From positions 1 through 10,549 of the forward strand of contig CAJKMA010000079.1 of assembly GCA_905200905.1 (NCBI GenBank): a stretch of 10,549 nucleotides of DNA, given 5' to 3'. The notes under the pieces are model-generated. The model did not search any database. It worked only from the letters and a program-made list of their open reading frames with translations, and was not told the origin of the DNA. This document shows, piece by piece, positions 5,945-10,549 of the stretch. Origin of the DNA: an uncultured Bacillota bacterium. GTDB lineage: Bacteria; Bacillota; Clostridia; Lachnospirales; Lachnospiraceae. Position numbers and translations under genes: made by a program. Numbering within the stretch: the first letter of the stretch is position 1; each line of letters opens with the position of its first letter.

Positions 5945-6712
5945 ATGCTTACCAATCATTTGAATCATAAAAAAAGCAGCAACACTTTTCTGCCACCCCT
6001 TTTATCAGGCAGCGCCTTGAAATGGATTGCTCTTTTTACTATGCTTATAGACCACATAGGTGCTGTTCTTTTAGAATGCGGCGTACTTCAGGCCTACAGC
6101 CAGAACCTTCCCACCGCACTCTCTTATGAAACCAGTTATTTTATTTTTCAGGCAGACCTCATTATCCGGCAGATAGGCAGAATTTCCTTTCCTATTTTTT
6201 GCTTTCTTTTGGTAGAGGGATTTCATTATACCTCCAATCGAAAAAAATATGCCTTACGCCTATTTTTGTTTGCCCTGTTATCGGAAATTCCCTTTGACCT
6301 GGCTTTACAAGGAACATTTTTGGAGTTTAGCTACCAAAATGTCATGTTTACCCTGCTGTTTGGTTTTCTCACCCTATGGGCCATGGAAAAGGTAAAGGCA
6401 ATCCATCCTGAACTGTCCCTAATCCCTGCCGGACTTGGACTTCTAGTGGGCTATTTCTTCCATGCCGATTATAACTGGAAAGGCATTGTACTGATTCTCA
6501 TTCTTCATGTATTTTATTACTATCCAGTGGAAAAAACCATTGCAGGCTGTCTGGCCCTTCTGTGGGAACCCATGGCCTGCCTGGCCTTTATCCCATTAAA
6601 CCTTTACAACCATCAAAAAGGAAGAAGAAGTCCCAAATACTTCTTCTACCTCTTCTATCCGACACATCTGTTGGTACTGTTTCTAATTCGATACCTTATT
6701 TTTCACATCTAA
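5945..6712 (+). CDS. TraX-family membrane protein (putative acyltransferase)
   Basis: A 255-residue polytopic membrane protein, the only plus-strand gene. Family hallmarks are LKWIALFTMLIDHIGAVL (residues 25-42), RQIGRISFPIFCFLLVEGF (75-93), ALRLFLFALLSEIPFDLA (103-120), QNVMFTLLFG and the closing FYLFYPTHLLVLFLIRY. The recurring Asp36-His37, Arg79 and His241 fit a membrane O-acyltransferase-like role; TraX of the F plasmid N-acetylates pilin, but most chromosomal relatives have unknown substrates. I chose the ATG at 5945 because AAAGGA (5931-5936) is 8 nt upstream. An earlier in-frame start at 5777 would overlap the divergent hydrogenase start and the promoter region. It is a monocistronic gene ending at a shared terminator. 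No pilin or conjugation genes are nearby, so the conjugation role does not apply here. Confidence 0.88.
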   Translation: MLTNHLNHKKSSNTFLPPLLSGSALKWIALFTMLIDHIGAVLLECGVLQAYSQNLPTALSYETSYFIFQADLIIRQIGRISFPIFCFLLVEGFHYTSNRKKYALRLFLFALLSEIPFDLALQGTFLEFSYQNVMFTLLFGFLTLWAMEKVKAIHPELSLIPAGLGLLVGYFFHADYNWKGIVLILILHVFYYYPVEKTIAGCLALLWEPMACLAFIPLNLYNHQKGRRSPKYFFYLFYPTHLLVLFLIRYLIFHI

Positions 6713-6716
6713 AATA

Positions 6717-6767
6717 AGGACTGTTGCAGGAAACGATATACAAAAATATCTTCCTTACAACAGTCCT
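6717..6767. terminator. Bidirectional terminator between convergent genes
   Basis: The 10-bp arms AGGACTGTTG (6717-6726) and CAACAGTCCT (6758-6767) enclose two nested stems (AGGAA/TTCCT and GATAT/ATATC), forming one long interrupted hairpin. It is followed by CTTTGTTTCTT on the plus strand and TTATTTT on the minus strand. It sits between the TraX-like stop (6712) and the stop of the opposing gene (6779), so it can end both transcripts. Confidence 0.75.
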
Positions 6768-6776
6768 CTTTGTTTC

Positions 6777-7454
6777 TTAAAGCTTTTCTTGTTTTTCTAC
6801 TACTTCATTTTTATTTTTATAGATGCTGTTTGCCGGAACCACTCCTCTTACAGAAGAAAGTGGATAGATATTACTGTGACTTCCTACCACAGTACCAGGA
6901 TTTAATACAGAGCCACATCCCACTTCTACTTCATCTCCCAGCATTGCTCCGAACTTTTTCAAACCTGTTTCCAGGTTCTTTTCTTTTGCCTTTACTACTA
7001 CTAATTTTTTATCTGATTTTACATTGGATGTAATGGAACCTGCACCCATATGAGATTTATAACCCAGAATAGAATCTCCCACATAATTGTAGTGCGGTAC
7101 CTGCACTTTATCAAAGAGAATCACATTTTTTAGTTCTGTAGAATTTCCTACTACAGCACCTTCTCCTACCAGAGCATTTCCACGAATAAAGGCACAGTGA
7201 CGAACCTCTGCATCTTTTCCAATAATTGCCGGACCATTCAGAAAAGCGGTAGGCGCTACTTTGGCTGATTTTGCCACCCAGATATTCTCTCCTCTTTTCT
7301 CGTACTCTTCCTCACTTAAAGTCTCTCCCAACTTCTGAATAAACGTTCCAATACATGGAAGCACTTCCCATGGATAGGTCTTACTTTCCAGAAGTTCTTT
7401 TGCAAGTGTCTTATTCAAATCACTGTATAATTCTTTGATTGTCAACTGTTCCAT
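6777..7454 (-). CDS. Left-handed beta-helix acyltransferase (GlmU C-domain-like, no pyrophosphorylase domain)
   Basis: A 225-residue protein with hexapeptide-type coils from about residue 55 (WVAKSAKVAPTAFLNGPAIIG) through ELKNVILFDKVQV, then LGDEVEVGCGSVLNPGTVVGS and VVPANSIY. The stretch VPHYNYVGDSIL...GAGSITSN lines up with the acetyltransferase domain of GlmU (GHLTYLGDAEIG...GAGTITCN), placing catalytic-type His121 and Asn144 correctly. The N-terminal ~50 residues are helical and cannot hold a nucleotidyltransferase fold, so a name of UDP-GlcNAc pyrophosphorylase, often used for such proteins, would be misleading. Likely it acylates a sugar phosphate or sugar nucleotide in the cytoplasm as a trimer (inference). 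The spacer to topB upstream is 48 nt without a hairpin, suggesting co-transcription. AGGT precedes the ATG at a workable distance. Confidence 0.82.
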   Translation of the reverse strand: MEQLTIKELYSDLNKTLAKELLESKTYPWEVLPCIGTFIQKLGETLSEEEYEKRGENIWVAKSAKVAPTAFLNGPAIIGKDAEVRHCAFIRGNALVGEGAVVGNSTELKNVILFDKVQVPHYNYVGDSILGYKSHMGAGSITSNVKSDKKLVVVKAKEKNLETGLKKFGAMLGDEVEVGCGSVLNPGTVVGSHSNIYPLSSVRGVVPANSIYKNKNEVVEKQEKL

Positions 7455-7502
7455 TTTTCATACCTGCTTTCTTTCAGAATTACCATTTTCTGCTTTATTT
7501 TA

Positions 7503-9569
7503 CTACGCTGAAGTAGTTTTTCCAACCTTTTTTTCTGATGTTTTTCTTTTTTTCCCAGAAGTTTTACTTCCTTGTTTCTGATAGTGCACTGCTGCTGCAT
7601 CAAAGTATTGTTTCAATACAAACTGATTCCGCAAGTCTAAGACCCCTTTGGTTCTGCTTCGAATAAAGTTTTCCAGTTTCGTCATATATTCCTCTGAAGT
7701 AATGCTCCCTTCTGCCACATAGGTAAGACCTTTCTCCCAACTTGCTGTAAGTTCCGGATTCAGCAAAGAACGAATAGACGCATTTACCACATCAAAAATC
7801 ATTTCTCCTAAAAGGGTTGGGGTAATCACCTGTGTTTTTTTATTCAAAGCCAGATATTGAATGGTAACCAGCTTTTTCAAAATTTCAGCTCTGGTAGCGC
7901 TGGTTCCAATCCCACTTCCCTTAATCTGTGCCCGAAGTTCTTCATCTTCAATGAGCTGCCCTGCATTCTCCATAGCCAGAATCATAGAACCAGAGGTATA
8001 GCGTTTTGGTGGAGAAGTTTCGCCTTCTTTAATAGTAAGTTTTTCCAAAGGAATCGTACTTCCTTTTTTCAGGCTTTGCAAAACCTCTAAAAGAGAAGTA
8101 TCGGCTGTCTGCTCTTCCTCTTTTTGAGTATCCTCTTCCTTCTTTTTCCCAAAAGAATACTCTGCAACTTTTAAATATCCTTCTGAAACCAGCACCTTAA
8201 AAGAGGAAAAAAAGCGTTCCTTATCTATAACAGAAACGACGCTTACTTTTTGGTACACTGCCGGAGGATAAAAAATGCTAAGAAAACGCCGGACAATGAC
8301 TTCATACACCTTTTCCCCCTGGACAGAAAGATTTTTTAAAGCACTAAGCCCTTGTCCTGTAGGAATAATAGCATAGTGATCTGTAATCTGTTTATCATTT
8401 ACATATCTGGTTTTGGTAAGTCCTTGATATGCTTTTCCCTCTAAAATTTCCTTTGCGAACTCTCCCCCATGAGTATAATAGGTCAGTCCTGACAAGTTTT
8501 TAAAAATTTCCTTTGCCACTGCGGTAGATAAAACCCTGGCATCCGTTCTTGGATAAGTCACCAGCTTCTTCTCGTATAATTCCTGCACCAGCTTCAATGT
8601 TTCATCTGGACTTAATTTAAACAGTCTGGAACATTCATTTTGAAGCTCTGCCAGGTTAAATAGCAATGGAGGATTTTTGTTTTCTTTCTTTTTTTCCAGT
8701 TTCTCCATCACAGCCTCCATAGGCTGATTGGCAGACAAGATGCGACAAAGGGTCACTGCATCTTCTCTCTTCTTAAATCCATTTTCCTTGTAAAGAAGTG
8801 GAGACTGAAAATATCGGCTTCCTTCTGTGGCTCTCCACTCTCCTTCAAAGGTATGTCCCTGTACAGCAAACCGCCCCAATATTCTATAAAAAGGCGTTTT
8901 CACAAACTCCCTAATTTCCCGTTCTCTGCGCACGACCATGCCCAACACACAAGTCATGACACGTCCGACAGAAATCGCCTGATATTTATTTCCCAGATAC
9001 GCTGATACCGTATTTCCATATTTTAGGGACAAAAGCCTAGAAAAGTTGATTCCCATAAGATAATCTTCTTTTGCTCTTAAATAGGCAGAATTAGACAAGT
9101 TGTCATACTCCTGAAGATTTTTGGCTTCTTTGATTCCTCGCAAAATTTCCTCTTCTGTCTGGGAATCAATCCAGACCCTTTTCTGTTCCTTGTCCTTTAC
9201 CCCAGCCATCATAGCCACCAGACGATAAATATATTCTCCTTCTCGTCCGGAGTCTGTACACACATAAATAGTTTCCACATCTGGCCTGTTCAGCAGGTTT
9301 TTCACAATGGTAAACTGTTTTTTTACAGAAGGTATCACCTCGTACTTAAATTCTTTTGGAAGAAAAGGCAGGGTTTCCAGACTCCAGCGTTTTAAAGATG
9401 CATCATATGCTTCCGGATAACTCATCGTCACAAGATGTCCCACACACCAGGTAACAATGGTATTTTCAGATTCCAAATATCCGTCATGGCGGGAAGTCTG
9501 TACCTTCAGCGCCTTGGCAAATTCCTGAGCCACGCTTGGTTTTTCTGCTATGAACAATGATTTTTTCAT
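7503..9569 (-). CDS. topB: Type IA DNA topoisomerase III
   Basis: A 688-residue type IA topoisomerase that passes single strands through an enzyme-linked break. The N-terminal Toprim domain has Glu9 in SLFIAEKPSVAQEF and the acidic motif TDSGREGEYIYRL (residues 105-117); the second Asp of the usual D-x-D-x-E is Gly108, as in many Firmicute TopB proteins. The linker motif RVWIDSQTEEEI follows, then the catalytic tyrosine Tyr339 in LVTYPRTDAR, and GSGIGTSATRAEIL near 551-564. There is no C-terminal zinc-finger part; instead the protein ends in a Lys-rich tail (KTSGKKRKTSEKKVGKTT), probably for DNA contact. I chose the ATG at 9569, with AAGGAAG directly upstream, over an in-frame ATG at 9659, which would lie inside the asd terminator and lacks a ribosome binding site. 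No conjugation genes flank it, so this is a chromosomal copy. Confidence 0.93.
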   Translation of the reverse strand: MKKSLFIAEKPSVAQEFAKALKVQTSRHDGYLESENTIVTWCVGHLVTMSYPEAYDASLKRWSLETLPFLPKEFKYEVIPSVKKQFTIVKNLLNRPDVETIYVCTDSGREGEYIYRLVAMMAGVKDKEQKRVWIDSQTEEEILRGIKEAKNLQEYDNLSNSAYLRAKEDYLMGINFSRLLSLKYGNTVSAYLGNKYQAISVGRVMTCVLGMVVRREREIREFVKTPFYRILGRFAVQGHTFEGEWRATEGSRYFQSPLLYKENGFKKREDAVTLCRILSANQPMEAVMEKLEKKKENKNPPLLFNLAELQNECSRLFKLSPDETLKLVQELYEKKLVTYPRTDARVLSTAVAKEIFKNLSGLTYYTHGGEFAKEILEGKAYQGLTKTRYVNDKQITDHYAIIPTGQGLSALKNLSVQGEKVYEVIVRRFLSIFYPPAVYQKVSVVSVIDKERFFSSFKVLVSEGYLKVAEYSFGKKKEEDTQKEEEQTADTSLLEVLQSLKKGSTIPLEKLTIKEGETSPPKRYTSGSMILAMENAGQLIEDEELRAQIKGSGIGTSATRAEILKKLVTIQYLALNKKTQVITPTLLGEMIFDVVNASIRSLLNPELTASWEKGLTYVAEGSITSEEYMTKLENFIRSRTKGVLDLRNQFVLKQYFDAAAVHYQKQGSKTSGKKRKTSEKKVGKTTSA

Positions 9570-9579
9570 ACATCTTCCT

Positions 9580-9605
9580 TTCCGCCGCAGTGCGAGCCCG
9601 CGGAA
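9580..9605. other. GC-rich hairpin in the topB leader next to the ribosome binding site
   Basis: Arms TTCCGC (9580-9585) and GCGGAA (9600-9605) enclose a 14-nt GC-rich loop in an otherwise AT-rich spacer. On the minus-strand transcript the 3' arm runs straight into AAGGAAG, the topB ribosome binding site, so it could limit translation. On the plus strand the hairpin is followed by TGC and six T residues, so it could also stop antisense transcription leaving topB. I see no clear -10/-35 pair for topB in the rest of the spacer. Confidence 0.3.
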
Positions 9606-9638
9606 TGCTTTTTTATCATGGGAGACATTTCCTATGAC

Positions 9639-9687
9639 AGAAAAAGAATGGAGCTTCACAGATCCTGTTCTGCTCCATTCCTTTTCT
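9639..9687 (-). terminator. Terminator of asd
   Basis: Arms 9639-9654 and 9672-9687 pair over 9 bp (GAATGGAGC with GCTCCATTC), one mismatch, then 6 bp, with a 17-nt loop that contains a small ACAG/CTGT stem. On the minus strand the 3' arm ends in CATTCTTTTTCT, giving a T-run. It begins 5 nt after the asd stop codon. Confidence 0.75.
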
Positions 9688-9692
9688 ATGAT

Positions 9693-10549
9693 TTATTTTC
9701 TGGTAATATATCCCTTTGCTTTCAAAGTTTCTGCACAAAGTACAGCTCCGCCGGCTGCACCTCGAACCGTGTTATGAGACAGTCCCACAAATTTGAAGTC
9801 ATATACCTTGTCTTCTCTTAAACGACCAATGGAAATACCCATTCCCTTTTCATAGTCCACATCAGCAACAACCTGTGGACGATTATCCTCTTCCATGTAG
9901 CGGATAAACTGCTTCGGTGCACTTGGAAGCTCTAATTCCTGTGGAATGCCTTTGAAGTTTACCAGTTTTTCAATAAGCTGCTCTTTTGTAGGTTTCTTTC
10001 TGAATTTTACAAATACAGCTGCCGTATGTCCGTTTAATACTGGCACACGGATGCACTGGCAGGTAATTACCGGCTCTGTAGCAGGAACAATTACGCCGTC
10101 TTTTATCTCACCCCAGAGACGGAGAGGTTCCATTTCACTCTTCTCTTCTTCCCCTCCAATATATGGGATAATGTTTTCCACCATTTCTGGCCAATCTTTG
10201 AAAGTTTTTCCAGCTCCAGAAATTGCCTGATATGTAGTTGCTACTACTTCATATGGTTCAAATTCCTTCCATGCAGTAAGAACCGGTGCATAACTCTGGA
10301 TAGAACAATTTGGCTTTACTGCTACAAATCCTCTTGTTGTTCCCAAACGTTTTTTCTGAAATTCAATCACATCAAAATGCTGTGGATTAATTTCCGGTAC
10401 AACCATAGGAACATCCGGTGTCCATCTGTGGGCACTGTTGTTAGAAACTACTGGTGTCTCTGTTTTTGCATATTCTTCTTCAATGGCTTTGATTTCTTCT
10501 TTTGACATATCTACAGCAGAGAATACGAAATCAACTGTTGCAGCAACCT
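9693..10549 (-). CDS. asd: Aspartate-semialdehyde dehydrogenase, archaeal/fungal type (5' end beyond window)
   Basis: The visible 284 residues are the C-terminal part. The frame continues past the Met at 10508 as VAATVDFVFSAVD, so that Met is internal and the gene runs off the right edge; about 75 residues with the NADP-binding loop are missing. The enzyme reduces aspartyl phosphate to aspartate semialdehyde with NADPH, feeding lysine/diaminopimelate, threonine and methionine synthesis. The catalytic cysteine is in KPNCSIQSYAP (codon at 10305-10307); SGAGKTF and the catalytic His region RVPVLNGHTAAVF follow, and GLSHNTVRGAAGGAV is near the end. This pattern fits the archaeal/fungal branch rather than the E. 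coli-type Asd. It ends with its own hairpin terminator and precedes topB, with no functional link obvious. Confidence 0.93.
   Translation of the reverse strand, partial: VAATVDFVFSAVDMSKEEIKAIEEEYAKTETPVVSNNSAHRWTPDVPMVVPEINPQHFDVIEFQKKRLGTTRGFVAVKPNCSIQSYAPVLTAWKEFEPYEVVATTYQAISGAGKTFKDWPEMVENIIPYIGGEEEKSEMEPLRLWGEIKDGVIVPATEPVITCQCIRVPVLNGHTAAVFVKFRKKPTKEQLIEKLVNFKGIPQELELPSAPKQFIRYMEEDNRPQVVADVDYEKGMGISIGRLREDKVYDFKFVGLSHNTVRGAAGGAVLCAETLKAKGYITRK

Noticed and set aside
7503..9569. topB as a sign of an integrative conjugative element, where TopB is often carried, together with TraX.
   Set aside because: The neighbours are housekeeping genes and there is no relaxase, integrase, type IV secretion gene or direct repeat in the window.
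9570..9659. A longer topB reading frame starting at 9659.
   Set aside because: The extra 30 residues lie over the asd terminator and the GC-rich hairpin and do not resemble Toprim N-termini; MKKSLFIAEKPS with AAGGAAG is the natural start.

Overview
The window looks like a chromosomal stretch from a low-GC anaerobic Firmicute, most likely a Lachnospiraceae/Blautia-type gut Clostridium. This rests on gene content (a GGGtGRT protein beside a NifU-like protein, a soluble ferredoxin-domain [FeFe]-hydrogenase, a TraX-type membrane protein, an archaeal/fungal-type Asd), AT-rich spacers and strong AGGAGG-type ribosome binding sites. The family placement is inference from protein resemblance; no search was run. 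Seven genes are complete and one is cut at each edge. All are on the minus strand except the TraX-like gene. I see no tRNA, rRNA, CRISPR array, insertion sequence or integrase.

Read from the right edge, in the direction most genes are transcribed: (1) the 3' part of asd (aspartate-semialdehyde dehydrogenase) ends in a hairpin terminator. (2) topB (type IA topoisomerase III) is followed 48 nt later by a left-handed beta-helix acyltransferase resembling only the acetyltransferase half of GlmU. (3) A convergent, bidirectional terminator separates that gene from the TraX-like gene on the plus strand. (4) The TraX-like gene is divergent from a 501-residue [FeFe]-hydrogenase; recognisable promoters for both lie in a 149-nt spacer. 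(5) The hydrogenase ends in a 19-bp perfect hairpin. (6) Next is a tight three-gene operon: two GT4 glycosyltransferases resembling the pair that builds diglycosyl-diacylglycerol membrane glycolipids (BgsB/BgsA, LafA/LafB), then a VTT/DedA-family membrane protein whose start overlaps the second transferase. (7) Last is an uncharacterised pair, a divergent NifU/IscU-like scaffold protein followed by a GGGtGRT-family protein (cut at the left edge), preceded by a short leader with a perfect 14-bp palindrome and a second imperfect inverted repeat.

The two places most likely to hold undescribed biology are the NifU-like/GGGtGRT pair, where the scaffold keeps three Cys of IscU-type proteins but lacks the partner Asp, and the glycolipid operon, where a possible lipid scramblase is translationally linked to the glycolipid glycosyltransferases. 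The rest is ordinary core genome with some details worth checking.
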